Positions 37,215 to 46,277 of a stretch of 46,362 bases of DNA are shown piece by piece. The translations under genes were made by a program, and so were the position numbers. Source of the DNA: Paracraurococcus ruber (GTDB taxonomy: Bacteria > Pseudomonadota > Alphaproteobacteria > Acetobacterales > Acetobacteraceae); the NCBI RefSeq assembly GCF_004353985.1, contig NZ_SMOA01000021.1:1-46362 (forward strand). Reading direction: 5' to 3'. Below the pieces are notes generated by a model that made no database searches, had not been told where the DNA came from, and was given only the letters and a program-made list of their open reading frames with translations. Position 1 is the first letter of the stretch. Every line of letters starts with the position of its first letter.

Positions 37215-38702
37215 ATGGACCATCCGATCCCTTCCCTGACGCCCGAAGCGGCGGTGGCGCGGCTGGAGGCGCTGCACGCCGAGGCCGTGGCGGCGCAGCG
37301 CGCGGCACTCGAGCGCCTGCTGGCCGGCGGCCCGCCGCCCGACGCGGCCGAGCGCGCCCGCTTCACCTATCCGGAATTGCGGCTGACCTGGGCCCCGGGC
37401 GAGACCCCCGGCAGCCCGCCGGCCGGCGCGCCGCCGGCGACGCGCCGGGCCTGGGCGCGGTTCCAGCAGCCGGGCTGCTACGCCGTCACCGTCACCCAGC
37501 CCGGGCATTTCCGCCCCTACCTGCTGGAGCAGCTGCAGCATCTGGCGGCGGATTTCGCCCCCGACATCGCGGTGCGCCCCAGCACGCAAGAAATCCCCTA
37601 TCCCTATGTCTTCGAACGCGGCGACGCCTTCGACGGCGATGCGGTGTCGGGCGCGCTGCTGGCGCGGCATTTCCCGGCGCCCTCGCTGGCCGAGGTGGGC
37701 GACGAGGTGCCGGACAGCCTGTGGCGGCAGCTGCCGGAGGCGCCCTTCCCGCTGGCGCTGTTCGATGCCGTGCGGGTCGACTACTCGCTGCGCCGGCTGG
37801 TGCACTACACCGGCACGGACTGGCGGCAGGTGCAGCCCTGGATCCTGCTGACCAACTACCACCGCTACGTCGACCAGTTCATCCGCTGGGGCCTGGCGGA
37901 GCTGGCGCGGGAGGGATCGCCCTGGCAGCGCCTGGTGCTGCCGGGCGGGGTCGCGGTGGCGCGGGGGGAGGCGCCGGATGCCGAGGCGCTGGTCGCCGCC
38001 ACCGCCTGGCACCGCTTCCAGATGCCGGCCTACCACCTGCTGCGCGCCGACGGCACGGGCGGCGTGACGCTGGTCAACATCGGTGTCGGCCCCTCCAACG
38101 CGAAGACCATCACCGACCACTTGGCAGTGCTGCGGCCGCATTGCTGGCTGATGGTCGGGCACTGCGCCGGCCTCAGGCATTCCCAGGCCATCGGCGACTA
38201 CGTCCTGGCACATGGCTATCTGCGCCGCGACCGCATCCTGGACGAGCTGGTGCCGCCGGAGGTGCCGATCCCGGCCCTGGCCGAGGTGCAGGTGGCGCTG
38301 CAGCAGGCGGCGGCGCGGGTGACCGGCGAGGAGGGCGACGCGCTGAAGCGGCGCCTGCGCACCGGCACCGTCGTCACCTATGACGACCGGAACTGGGAGC
38401 TGCGCTGGTCGCGGGAGCGGCGGCGCATCAACCTTTCCCGCGCCATCGCCGTCGACATGGAAAGCGGCACGCTGGCGGCGCAGGGCTACCGCTTCCGGGT
38501 GCCCTACGGGACGCTGCTCTGCGTCTCCGACCGGCCCTTGCACGGCGAGATCAAGCTGCCAGGCACGGCCAGCGCCTTCTACGAACGCGCGGTGGGCCAG
38601 CACCTGATGATCGGGCTGGCGACGCTGGACATCCTGCGCGGGCAGCTCGCGTCGCTGCACTCGCGCAAGCTGCGCAGCTTCGACGAGCCGCCCTTCCGGT
38701 GA
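37215..38702 (+). CDS. amn: AMP nucleosidase
   Basis: Hydrolyses AMP to adenine and ribose 5-phosphate and helps adjust adenylate pools. 495 residues, as for long bacterial Amn. The start (MDHPIPSLTPEA) has GGAG six bases upstream. The N-terminal regulatory domain includes PGCYAVTVTQPGHFRPYLLE and PSTQEIPYPYVFE. The nucleoside-phosphorylase-like C-terminal domain has LVNIGVGPSNAKTITDHLAV, MVGHCAGLRHSQAIGDYVLA and AIAVDMESGTLAAQGYRF, where the VDMES glutamate contacts ribose in the family. The gene ends in copy B of the composite palindromic repeat. No special neighbourhood logic is seen. Confidence 0.94.
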   Translation: MDHPIPSLTPEAAVARLEALHAEAVAAQRAALERLLAGGPPPDAAERARFTYPELRLTWAPGETPGSPPAGAPPATRRAWARFQQPGCYAVTVTQPGHFRPYLLEQLQHLAADFAPDIAVRPSTQEIPYPYVFERGDAFDGDAVSGALLARHFPAPSLAEVGDEVPDSLWRQLPEAPFPLALFDAVRVDYSLRRLVHYTGTDWRQVQPWILLTNYHRYVDQFIRWGLAELAREGSPWQRLVLPGGVAVARGEAPDAEALVAATAWHRFQMPAYHLLRADGTGGVTLVNIGVGPSNAKTITDHLAVLRPHCWLMVGHCAGLRHSQAIGDYVLAHGYLRRDRILDELVPPEVPIPALAEVQVALQQAAARVTGEEGDALKRRLRTGTVVTYDDRNWELRWSRERRRINLSRAIAVDMESGTLAAQGYRFRVPYGTLLCVSDRPLHGEIKLPGTASAFYERAVGQHLMIGLATLDILRGQLASLHSRKLRSFDEPPFR

Positions 38703-38831
38703 CGGCGATTGAGGCGGGCGCCGCCCTCCTCAAGCTCCTCCCGCCAAGGGCCGAAGGGCCCTTGGAACCCTTGAGTCATCGCCCGGCGGGGAGGGTCCGG
38801 GAGGGGCAGAGCCCCTCCCAGGGACGCGCGG
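38703..38831. repeat. Composite intergenic palindromic repeat, copy B
   Basis: The gap between the convergent amn and htpG genes holds CCAAGGGCC/GGCCCTTGG (38744-38765) and GGGAGGGGC/GCCCCTCCC (38799-38819). TGAGTCATC (38772-38780) lies between them. Read on the minus strand, this gives the same module order and linkers as copy A (21180-21372), minus copy A's 20-bp palindrome. It may serve as a bidirectional terminator here. Confidence 0.7.
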
Positions 38832-40646
38832 CTACAGCGACTGCGCCACGCGCCGCACGAAACCCGCCGGGTCGCGCGGCGCGTCGCCGTCCTGGATGCG
38901 CGCCAGATCCAGCAGCAGGCCCGCGGCCTCGGTCACCTGCGCCTCCCCGGCCGCTGCCAGCTTGCGGATCAGCGGGTGCCGCGGGTTGATCTCCAGCACC
39001 GGCAGGGCGCCGCCGGTCTCGCGGCCGGCGCGGCGCAGCAGGCGCTGCAGCTGCAGGTCCGGGCCGTATTGCGGCGCGGCCAGCACCACGGCGCTGTCCA
39101 CCAGCCGGTCGGTCGCCCGCACCTCGGACACCGCGTCCTTCAGCGCCGCCGTCAGCTTCGGCAGCAGGTCGGCGACATCGGCCGCCTCGCCCGCCGGCGT
39201 CGCCTCGCCCAGCTTCGACAGGTCCACGCTGCCCTGGGTGATGCTGCGGATCGGCTTGCCCTCGAACTCGCCCAGGCGTTCCGGCCAGAACGTGTCGATC
39301 TGATCGGTCAGCAGCAGCACCTCCACGCCACGGGCGCGGAAGCCTTCCAGCTGCGGCGACCCGGCCAGCGCCGCGGCATCGTCGCCGGCCAGGGTGTAGA
39401 TCGCCTCCTGCCCGTCCTTCATGCGGGAGACGTAGTCGGCCAGCGAGGTCCAGCCCTCCACCGCCGAGGAGCGGAAGCGCAGCAGCGCCGCGACATCCTT
39501 GCGGTGCTCGGCATCCTCCCAGACGCCTTCCTTCAGCGTGGCGCCGAAATTCTCCCAGAACTTCGCATAGTCCTCGGCATCCTTGGCGCGGGCCTTCAGC
39601 TCGGACAGCACGCGGCCGGTGACCGACTTGCGGATGCGGGCCAGCACCGGGGTCGCCTGCAGCATCTCCCGCGAGACGTTCAGCGGCAGGTCCTCGGTGT
39701 CCACCACGCCATGGACGAAGCGCAGCCAGGGCGGCAGCAGCCCGGCCTCGTCGGTGATGAACATGCGGCGGACATGCAGGCGGACGCGGCTCTCCCGCTC
39801 CCCCTCCACCGCCTGGAAGGGCTTCATGCCGGGGACGAAGAGCAGCGCGCTGAATTCCAGCATGCCCTCCGCCCGCCAGTGCAGCGTCGCCCAGGGGCTG
39901 TCGAAGACATGGCCAAGGTGGCGGTAGAACTCGGTGTAGCTCTCCTCGCTCACCTCCGCCTTGGGCTTGCGCCACAGCGCGGTGCCCTCGTTCGCCGCCT
40001 CCTCCTGCCCGTCCCGCGTCACGGTGATCGGGATGGTGATGTGGTCGGCCCATTTGCGGATGATGGCCTGCAGCCGGAAGGGCTCCAGGAACTCCTCCGC
40101 ATCCGGCTTCATGTGCAGCAGGATGTCGGTGCCGGCATCGTCGCGCGCGCCGGGGGCCAGGGTGTAGTCGCCCTTGCCCTCGCTGGCCCAGACCCAGGCC
40201 TCCCCGGTGCCGGCGCGGCGGGACGTCACCTCCACCCGGTCGGCCACCATGAAGGCGGAATAGAAGCCGACGCCGAACTGGCCGATCAGGCTGGGCTTCT
40301 GCTCGGCCGGCGCCTCGGCCAGCGATTTGGCGAAGGCCAGCGTGCCGGACCGGGCGATGGTGCCCAGGTGCTCGGCCAGCTCGGCCTTGCCCATGCCGAT
40401 GCCGCAATCGCTGATCAGCAGGGTGCGCGCCGCCTTGTCCGGCACGATGCGCAGCTTGGGCTCGGCCGGCAGGCCGAGATCGGGCTGGGTCAGCGCCTCG
40501 AACCGCCGCCGGTCGACGGCGTCGGCCGCGTTGGCGACCAGCTCGCGCAGGAAGATCTCGCGCTCGGAATAGAGGGCGTGGACGACCAGATCCAGCAGGC
40601 GCCCCACCTCGGCGCCAAATTCATGCCGCTCCAGGCTCTCGCTCAC
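38832..40646 (-). CDS. htpG: HtpG (Hsp90-family chaperone)
   Basis: ATP-dependent cytosolic chaperone of 604 residues, near the usual 610-630. The GTG start at 40646 has AAGGGGGAA upstream; the frame before it is not Hsp90-like. [20 protein letters not shown] and [20 protein letters not shown] match the ATPase lid region, with the catalytic Glu35 and Asn39. ISDCGIGM and [20 protein letters not shown] are nucleotide-binding motifs. The middle domain contains VKR-equivalent [20 protein letters not shown] and [17 protein letters not shown]. The C-terminal dimerisation domain is present. The gene stands alone, with no adjacent heat-shock operator identified. Confidence 0.97.
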   Translation of the reverse strand: MSESLERHEFGAEVGRLLDLVVHALYSEREIFLRELVANAADAVDRRRFEALTQPDLGLPAEPKLRIVPDKAARTLLISDCGIGMGKAELAEHLGTIARSGTLAFAKSLAEAPAEQKPSLIGQFGVGFYSAFMVADRVEVTSRRAGTGEAWVWASEGKGDYTLAPGARDDAGTDILLHMKPDAEEFLEPFRLQAIIRKWADHITIPITVTRDGQEEAANEGTALWRKPKAEVSEESYTEFYRHLGHVFDSPWATLHWRAEGMLEFSALLFVPGMKPFQAVEGERESRVRLHVRRMFITDEAGLLPPWLRFVHGVVDTEDLPLNVSREMLQATPVLARIRKSVTGRVLSELKARAKDAEDYAKFWENFGATLKEGVWEDAEHRKDVAALLRFRSSAVEGWTSLADYVSRMKDGQEAIYTLAGDDAAALAGSPQLEGFRARGVEVLLLTDQIDTFWPERLGEFEGKPIRSITQGSVDLSKLGEATPAGEAADVADLLPKLTAALKDAVSEVRATDRLVDSAVVLAAPQYGPDLQLQRLLRRAGRETGGALPVLEINPRHPLIRKLAAAGEAQVTEAAGLLLDLARIQDGDAPRDPAGFVRRVAQSL

Positions 40647-40844
40647 CGTGTTCCCCCTTCGGTCGGGAGCGGCTGGCGGCGGGCCGGGCAGGCCCCGGCG
40701 GCGCGCTGCCGCTCCGGCTACGGATCGGCGGGGGCAGGTCATGTCCGGCCCCCGCCTCGGACGGGCGGCGATATGCGCGGTCCGGCAGGCGGTTTCAACG
40801 GCCCGCGATCAGGCGAGGGCACCGGGGCCGGCCGGCTTCGCCCA

Positions 40845-41939
40845 CTACCGCGTGGCGATCTCCGCCGGGCCGCCGGCGGCGCTGGCGCTGCCGCGGAACC
40901 ACCCGCCGACCATCGCCGCCACATCCTCGAACCTCCGCTGGCGACCGGTGTCGATCGCCACCGTCGCGGTGATGCCGGCGCGCAGCGGCGGCTCCCCCGG
41001 GAAGGGCTGAAGCCGGATGCGCACCGGCAGCCGCTGCACCACCTTCACCCAGTTGCCCGAGGCATTCTGCGGCGGCAGGATGGCGAACTCGGCGCCGGTG
41101 GCGGGGCTGATGCTCTCGACCTCCCCCACCCAGGTCACGTCCGGGTAGATGTCCAGCATCACCTGCACCTGCTGGCCCACGGTCACATGGGTCAGCGTCG
41201 TCTCCTTCAGGTTGGCCTCCACCCAGGGCCGGCGTTCCGACACCAGGGCGAAGACCGGCGTCGCCGCCTTCACCTGCTCGCCGCGCTGCAGCCGCATGTT
41301 GACGATGGTGCCGCCGACCGGCGCGGCGATCTCGGTGCGGCGCAGGTCCAGCCGCGCCTGGTCGCGGTCGGAGATCCGCTGCCGCACCGTCGGGTGCTCG
41401 TCCACCGGCAGGTCCGGGTTGCCCTGCAGCGTGGTCAGCAGCCGGGCCAGGCGCTGCCGCACCACCTTGACGCGTTCCCGCGCCACCTCGGCATCGCTCA
41501 GCGCCTCCTCCAGCTTCGCCGCGGCCGACACGCCGCCGCGCGCCAGGTCCTGCTGCCGGCGCGCCTGGCGCTGCAGGAATTCGGCGCGGCTCAGCAGCTC
41601 GCCCAGCTCGCTCTCGGTCTCGCGGTAGGTGGCGCGGGCGGTCTCCACCAGGGTGCGGGCGGCATCCAGCTCCGCCTCGGCGCGCGCCAGCACCAGGCGG
41701 TAGGGCTCCGGGTCGATCCGCAGCAGCAGGTCGCCGGCCTGCACGCGGGTATGGTCGCGCACCGCCACCTCCAGCACCCGGCCGGCGACCTCGGGCGCCA
41801 CCTGCACGATGTCGGCCTTCACATAGGCATTCTCGGTGGTGACGTAGCGCCCGCCGCGCTGCCAGGCGATGGCGGCCGCCGCCAGGACCAGCAGGGGCAC
41901 GCCGAGCAGCAGCAGGGGCCGCAGCAGCTTGCGTCTCAT
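40845..41939 (-). CDS. EmrA/HlyD-type membrane fusion protein
   Basis: A periplasmic adaptor of 364 residues for a tripartite exporter. An N-terminal anchor (LLRPLLLLGVPLLVLAAAAI) is followed by YVTTENAYVKADIVQVAPEV, the biotinyl-lipoyl half-motif. Residues about 85-175 form a helical hairpin (AEAELDAARTLVETARATYR, LGELLSRAEFLQRQARRQQD). The second lipoyl half follows (RTEIAAPVGGTIVNMRLQRG), then the beta-barrel with GQQVQVMLDIYPDVTWVGEV. The ATG overlaps the MarR stop as ATGA. The partner pump is the divergent DHA2-type MFS protein; no TolC-like outer-membrane gene is in view. Exported compound unknown. Confidence 0.9.
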   Translation of the reverse strand: MRRKLLRPLLLLGVPLLVLAAAAIAWQRGGRYVTTENAYVKADIVQVAPEVAGRVLEVAVRDHTRVQAGDLLLRIDPEPYRLVLARAEAELDAARTLVETARATYRETESELGELLSRAEFLQRQARRQQDLARGGVSAAAKLEEALSDAEVARERVKVVRQRLARLLTTLQGNPDLPVDEHPTVRQRISDRDQARLDLRRTEIAAPVGGTIVNMRLQRGEQVKAATPVFALVSERRPWVEANLKETTLTHVTVGQQVQVMLDIYPDVTWVGEVESISPATGAEFAILPPQNASGNWVKVVQRLPVRIRLQPFPGEPPLRAGITATVAIDTGRQRRFEDVAAMVGGWFRGSASAAGGPAEIATR

Positions 41940-42469
41940 GGGGCGGCCGCGCGGGCCTCGGCCGCGGCGGCGGCGGGGCGGCGGGCGCCGCCTTCCAGCA
42001 GGGTCGCCTTCATCCGCTCCAGCATGTCGCTCAGCACCTCGCGCTCGGCCTCGTCCAGGCTGGCCATGGCGTCGTCCAGGAATTCCTCGGCGATGCGGCC
42101 CATCTCGGCCTGCACCCGCTCCGCCTCCTCGGTCAGGTAGAGGCGGTTGATGCGGCGGTCGGCCGGGTCCGCCCGGCGGACCAGCCAGCCGCGCGGCTCC
42201 AGCCGGTCGATCATCCGCCCGGCGGTCGCCCGCTCCACCTCCAGCATCTCCGCCAGTTCCGACTGGCTCAGCCCGGGATTGCGGTGCAGGCGGCTGAGCA
42301 CCAGCCATTGCGACCGGGTCAGCCCGATCCGCCGCACCCGCCGGTCGAAGGCGCTGCGCATCAGCCGGGCCACGTCGGCGATGAGGAAGCCGATCTGGCG
42401 GCGATCCTCGGCGACCGGGGCCGGGGCCGGAACTGGGGGAGGCTGGCGGGCTGGTCCTGGGCGGGGCAT
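41936..42469 (-). CDS. MarR-family transcriptional regulator
   Basis: 177 residues. A Pro-rich start is followed by the dimerisation helices (IGFLIADVARLMRSAFDRRV) and the winged helix-turn-helix: LTRSQWLVLSRLHRNPGLSQ, SELAEMLEVERATAGRMIDR, then the wing RADPADRRINRLYLTEEA. It ends in an Ala-rich tail. It overlaps the efflux adaptor gene downstream (ATGA) and diverges across 62 bases from the MFS gene, the usual layout for a local repressor of drug or solvent efflux. A likely operator with GTTGCCTAAC is in the gap. The inducer is not known. Confidence 0.9.
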   Translation of the reverse strand: MPRPGPARQPPPVPAPAPVAEDRRQIGFLIADVARLMRSAFDRRVRRIGLTRSQWLVLSRLHRNPGLSQSELAEMLEVERATAGRMIDRLEPRGWLVRRADPADRRINRLYLTEEAERVQAEMGRIAEEFLDDAMASLDEAEREVLSDMLERMKATLLEGGARRPAAAAAEARAAAP

Positions 42470-42484
42470 GGCGGGCTCGCCTGG

Positions 42485-42501
42485 ATTGTTGCCTAACTCA
42501 T
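42485..42501. promoter_or_regulatory. Possible MarR operator
   Basis: ATTGTTGCCTAACTCAT is a short, imperfect inverted repeat (GTT-gcct-AAC) in the most AT-rich part of the MarR-MFS gap, where a repressor would block both promoters. The symmetry is weak, so confidence is low. Confidence 0.3.
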
Positions 42502-42531
42502 CATCGCCCGGCAGACTTTCGTCAAGGTTAC

Positions 42532-44061
42532 GTGGCAGCGATCATGGCCGACCCGCCCGACGCCCTGGAATTGCCGGTGCTGCGCCGGGTGCTGATCCTG
42601 GCCGCGGCGGTGCTGGGCTCGACCCTCTACGCCACCACCCTGCTGGTCGCCTCCACCCTGCTGCCGCAGATGCAGGGCAGCTTGGCGGCGACGCCGGACG
42701 AGATCGCCTGGACCACCACCTTCAACATCCTGGCCACCGCCATCGCCACGCCGATGAGCGGCTTCCTCGCCGCCCGATTCGGCCGCAGGCGGGTGATGCT
42801 GGCCAGCACCATCGGCTCCACCCTCGCCACCTGGATGTGCGGCCAGGCGGAGACGCTGGAGGCCATGGTGCTCTGGCGCGTGCTGCAGGGCGGCCTCGGC
42901 GCGCCCATGGTGCCGCTGGCCAATGCCATCGTGCTGGACAGCTTCCCGCGCCGGCAGGCCGGGCTGGTCAGTTCCATCTTCGGCATGACGGTGGTGCTGG
43001 GTCCGGTCATCGGCCCGGTCTTCGGCGGCATGCTGGCCGAGGCCTATGGCTGGCGCTGGGCCTTCTACATGATCGTCCCGGCCGGCGCGGTCGCCGCCTT
43101 CGCGCAATGGCTGGTGCTGCCGCGGGACCGCCCGGGCGGCCGGGTCCCGCTGGACTGGACCGGCTTCCTGGCGCTGGCCACCTGCATCGCCTGCCTGCAG
43201 CTCGTCTTCTCCCGCGGCCAGCGGCTCGACTGGTTCGAGAGCGCGGAGATCGTCATCGAGGTGCTGCTCGCCCTCCTCGCCTTCTGGATCTTCCTGGCGC
43301 ATTCGCTGACGGCGCCGCGGCCCTTCCTGAACCTGCGGCTGCTGCTGGACCGCAACTACGCGCTCGGCCTCGTCCTCGTCACCATCTACGGCATGGTGAA
43401 TTTCACCCCCATCGTGCTGCTGCCCGGCCTGCTGCAGTCGCATGCCGGCTACCCAGACAGCATCATCGGCGAGATCGTCGGCTATCGCGGCCTGGGCGGC
43501 GTCGTCGGCTTCGGCAGCACGCTGCTGATCGGCCGCTTCGACCCGCGCATCGGGATGAGCCTCGGCTTCGGCCTGCTGGTCGTCTCCGGCCTCTGGCTGA
43601 TGAGCCTCGACCTCAATGTCGGCACCGGGGTGCTGCTGGCGAATTCGGTGCTGCAGGGCGTCGCCGTCGGCATCATCTGGGTGCCGCTGACGGTGCTGAC
43701 CTTCCGCACCCTGCCGCCGGGCGCGACGGCCGAGGCGATGTCGGTCTTCCACCTGCTGCGCAACCTCGGGTCGAGCCTGTTCATCGCCGTCAGCGTGACC
43801 GAGATCATCCGCTCCCAGGCGATGAATTACGGCCGGATGACCGAGCTGCTGTCGCCCTACAACGAGGCGCTGTCGGCGCCGCAGGTGATGGGCGGCTGGA
43901 CCCTGGAGACGCTGCAGGGCCTCGCCCGCCTGTCGCGGGAGATCGACCGGCAGGCCGCGATGATCGGCTATGCCAATGCCTTCGGCCTCTACATGGCGGC
44001 CTCGGCGGCGGCGATCGGCGTGGTGCTGCTGGCGCGCGGCCGGCCGCGGCCGGCCGGCTGA
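42532..44061 (+). CDS. DHA2-family MFS multidrug exporter (EmrB-like)
   Basis: A membrane transporter of 509 residues with about 14 helices, as in the DHA2 drug:proton antiporters. It contains the motif-A-like loop between helices 2 and 3 (GFLAARFGRRRVMLASTIGS) and motif C-like GMTVVLGPVIGPVFGGML in the fifth helix, the drug-antiporter signature. AWTTTFNILATAIATPMSGF is motif D1-like. With the EmrA-like adaptor on the other side of marR it should form an EmrAB-type pump across the cell envelope. The GTG at 42532 has AAGG four bases upstream; an ATG at 42544 (MADPPDALEL) is an alternative start. Confidence 0.9.
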   Translation: MAAIMADPPDALELPVLRRVLILAAAVLGSTLYATTLLVASTLLPQMQGSLAATPDEIAWTTTFNILATAIATPMSGFLAARFGRRRVMLASTIGSTLATWMCGQAETLEAMVLWRVLQGGLGAPMVPLANAIVLDSFPRRQAGLVSSIFGMTVVLGPVIGPVFGGMLAEAYGWRWAFYMIVPAGAVAAFAQWLVLPRDRPGGRVPLDWTGFLALATCIACLQLVFSRGQRLDWFESAEIVIEVLLALLAFWIFLAHSLTAPRPFLNLRLLLDRNYALGLVLVTIYGMVNFTPIVLLPGLLQSHAGYPDSIIGEIVGYRGLGGVVGFGSTLLIGRFDPRIGMSLGFGLLVVSGLWLMSLDLNVGTGVLLANSVLQGVAVGIIWVPLTVLTFRTLPPGATAEAMSVFHLLRNLGSSLFIAVSVTEIIRSQAMNYGRMTELLSPYNEALSAPQVMGGWTLETLQGLARLSREIDRQAAMIGYANAFGLYMAASAAAIGVVLLARGRPRPAG

Positions 44062-44129
44062 CCGCCGCCGCCATCCCCGGCGCCGCTCGCGCGTTGCCAC
44101 GCCCGACCATGCCCGAAGGGAACCCGACC

Positions 44130-44978
44130 ATGCCCGCGCTCGACCTGCCGCCCGATCCCGTCGCCACCGTCACCGGCGCCGCCTCCGGCATCGGCCTCGC
44201 CGCCGCCATCCGCTTGGCCGGGCTGGGCTGCCGGGTCTGCCTCGCCGACCTGGGGGAGGACCGGCTGGCGCGCGCCGCCGCCGCCGTCGCCGCCGCCGTG
44301 CCGGGCGCCGGGGTGATGACCCGGGCCACCGATGTCAGCCGGCCGGAGGAGGTGGAGCGGCTGGAGGCGGCGGTGCGCGACCGCTTCGGCGGCACCGACA
44401 TCCTGATGAACAACGCCGGCATCCAGCCGGGCAGCGCCATCCCCGGCGACCTCGAGACCTGGCGGCGCGTCCTGGAGGTGAACCTCTGGGGCATCATCCA
44501 TGGCTGCCGCGCCTTCCTGCCCGGCATGCTGGCGCGCGGCCGGCCGGGGCGGATCGTCAACACCGGGTCGAAGCAGGGCATCACCACGCCGCCGGGCGAC
44601 CCCGCCTACAACGTCGCCAAGGCCGGGGTGAAGGCCTTCACCGAGGCCCTGGCGCATGAGCTGCGCAGCACGGAAGGCGCCAGGATCGGCGCGCACCTGC
44701 TGATCCCGGGCTTCGTCTTCACCCCGCTGACGGCGAAGGGCCGCGCCGAGAAGCCGGCGGCCGCCTGGACGCCGGAGCAGACCGTGGATTTCATGCTGGA
44801 CCGGCTGGCGGCCGGCGATTTCTACATCCTCTGCCCGGACAACGACGTGCCGCGGGCGCTGGACGAGAAGCGCATCCTCTGGGCCGCCGGCGACATCGTG
44901 GAGAACCGCCCGGCCCTGTCCCGCTGGCACCCCGACCACGCCGAGGCCTTCCGCGCCTTCGTCGCGGGCGAGGGCTGA
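44130..44978 (+). CDS. SDR-family oxidoreductase
   Basis: 282 residues, longer than the usual 250 of classical SDRs owing to the C-terminal extension. The ATG at 44130 (MPALDLPPDP) has AGGGAA seven bases upstream; the ATG at 44109 lacks an SD. The cofactor loop is TGAASGIG, followed by CLADLGEDR (acidic turn). NNAGIQPG, then NTGSKQGITTPPGDPAYNVA with the Tyr-x3-Lys pair (Y-NVA-K), form the catalytic core. EQTVDFMLDRLAAGDFYILC lies in the extension, together with DVPRALDEKRILWAAGDI. It follows the exporter gene by 68 bases. It is not clearly related to the SDR at 23408. Substrate unknown. Confidence 0.88.
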   Translation: MPALDLPPDPVATVTGAASGIGLAAAIRLAGLGCRVCLADLGEDRLARAAAAVAAAVPGAGVMTRATDVSRPEEVERLEAAVRDRFGGTDILMNNAGIQPGSAIPGDLETWRRVLEVNLWGIIHGCRAFLPGMLARGRPGRIVNTGSKQGITTPPGDPAYNVAKAGVKAFTEALAHELRSTEGARIGAHLLIPGFVFTPLTAKGRAEKPAAAWTPEQTVDFMLDRLAAGDFYILCPDNDVPRALDEKRILWAAGDIVENRPALSRWHPDHAEAFRAFVAGEG

Positions 44979-44996
44979 GCCCGTCCGCCGCCCGGA

Positions 44997-46277
44997 TCAG
45001 CGCGCCGCGACCAGCTGGTCGCAGCGCTGCGGCCGGAACTCCACCCGCCGGTCCAGCGCATCGCGCATGTCGTCGGTGCCGAGGCCGATGATCGGGTCCC
45101 GCGCGCCGCGGCCCAGCGCCGCGGTGCGGGGCCGCAGCGGCGGCTCGGCGGCGACCAGCCGCGCCCGCACCCGGCCCGCCCGCGCCAGGGAGAGCCGGTC
45201 ATTCGCCGCCGCGCCGCCGGTGACGCTGGCATGCCCGACGACCTGCAGGCAGGCGCGCCGCGCCTCGGCCCGTTCGGCGATCTGCCGCAGCCACATCGGA
45301 TAGGGGCCGCTCACCCGTGGGTCGCGCACGAATTCGGTGGTGGCGGGGCGGAACAGCAGCTTCACCGCCAGCCGCTCCTGCTCCAGCCCGACCTCGACCA
45401 GGTCGGCGAAGGCCTGCTCGGCCTCCGTCTCGCGGCCCAGCGCCTGGTTGGCCAGGTAGATGCCGTTCAGCGCCCGCAATTGCCGCCCGCCCGCGGTGGT
45501 CCCGGCCTGGCGGAACAGCGCCAGGGCGCGTTCCGGCCGGCCGGCCTCCTGCGCCGCCACGCCTTCGGCGACCAGGGCCTGGGCGCGCAGCCCGCGCAGA
45601 TAAGCGGGGTCCATCGGCGTGCCCGGCGCGCCGGCGCAGGTGCGGAGATAGGCGGCGACCATCGCGTCCTCGGTCCAGGCCGGGCTGTCGGCGAAGAAGG
45701 CGGTGGGCGTCGCATCCACCGTCCCGCCCTGCACCCAGGCGGTGGGGTGGGCCAGGATGGTGCCGCTGCGCAGGTCGCCCAGCACCGCCCAGATGCGGAA
45801 GGTGTCGGTCGGCGCCGTGGCATTGGCCAGGCTGCCGGGCGCCTCCACCGGCGTCATGGCGCCCAGCAGGATCAGCGGCTGCGCCTCCAGCGCCGCGAGC
45901 GAGAAGGGCTGCAGGTCGAATTCCGGATGCCGCTCGCGCACCAGCGCGGCGATGCGCGCCTCCATGCCCCGGGTCGCCGCCGTCTCGGCGCCGCTGGCGC
46001 GGTCGATCAGCGGGTCGATGACCAGCATGCGGCGGCCGCCGGCGGCGATCTCCGGCAGGGTGCGGGCGCCGGCGAGGGTCGCCTCCGCCAGCGCGAGCAC
46101 CGCGTCATCGAAGGGCAGCGCCGCCTTGGGCGGCGGCGGGGCATCGGCCAGGCGGGCCGGCGGCGCGGCGCAGGCACCGAGCGCGGCGAGCAGCGCCACG
46201 GCCAGGGCCAGGACACCGCGGCGCCGGCGGTCAGGGGGCCGGCGCACAGGCGGCACGGATCCGGGCACGATCGCCAT
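44997..46277 (-). CDS. OmpA-like C-terminal domain lipoprotein
   Basis: 426 residues from ATG 46277; an ATG at 46292 adds five residues and neither has a strong SD. A basic start (RRPPDRRRRG) and hydrophobic LALAVALLAALGAC give a signal peptide with lipobox LGAC. The middle part (about 45-300) is unfamiliar, with IDPLIDRASG and a TPR-like helix pair (GRPERALALFRQAGTTAGGR, IYLANQALGRETEAEQAFAD). The C-terminal third has LQVVGHASVTGGAAANDRLS and LARAGRVRARLVA, the peptidoglycan-binding OmpA pattern. Likely anchored in the outer membrane facing peptidoglycan. Function unknown. Confidence 0.75.
   Translation of the reverse strand: MAIVPGSVPPVRRPPDRRRRGVLALAVALLAALGACAAPPARLADAPPPPKAALPFDDAVLALAEATLAGARTLPEIAAGGRRMLVIDPLIDRASGAETAATRGMEARIAALVRERHPEFDLQPFSLAALEAQPLILLGAMTPVEAPGSLANATAPTDTFRIWAVLGDLRSGTILAHPTAWVQGGTVDATPTAFFADSPAWTEDAMVAAYLRTCAGAPGTPMDPAYLRGLRAQALVAEGVAAQEAGRPERALALFRQAGTTAGGRQLRALNGIYLANQALGRETEAEQAFADLVEVGLEQERLAVKLLFRPATTEFVRDPRVSGPYPMWLRQIAERAEARRACLQVVGHASVTGGAAANDRLSLARAGRVRARLVAAEPPLRPRTAALGRGARDPIIGLGTDDMRDALDRRVEFRPQRCDQLVAAR

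Noticed and set aside
38976-42140. A 1054-codon plus-strand frame over htpG and the efflux adaptor
   Set aside because: It runs antisense to two clear genes and across the gap between them; composition is shadow-like.
42147-44129. Upstream extension of the SDR frame (open from 42147)
   Set aside because: It reads through the MFS gene in the wrong frame; the SDR fold begins only at 44130.
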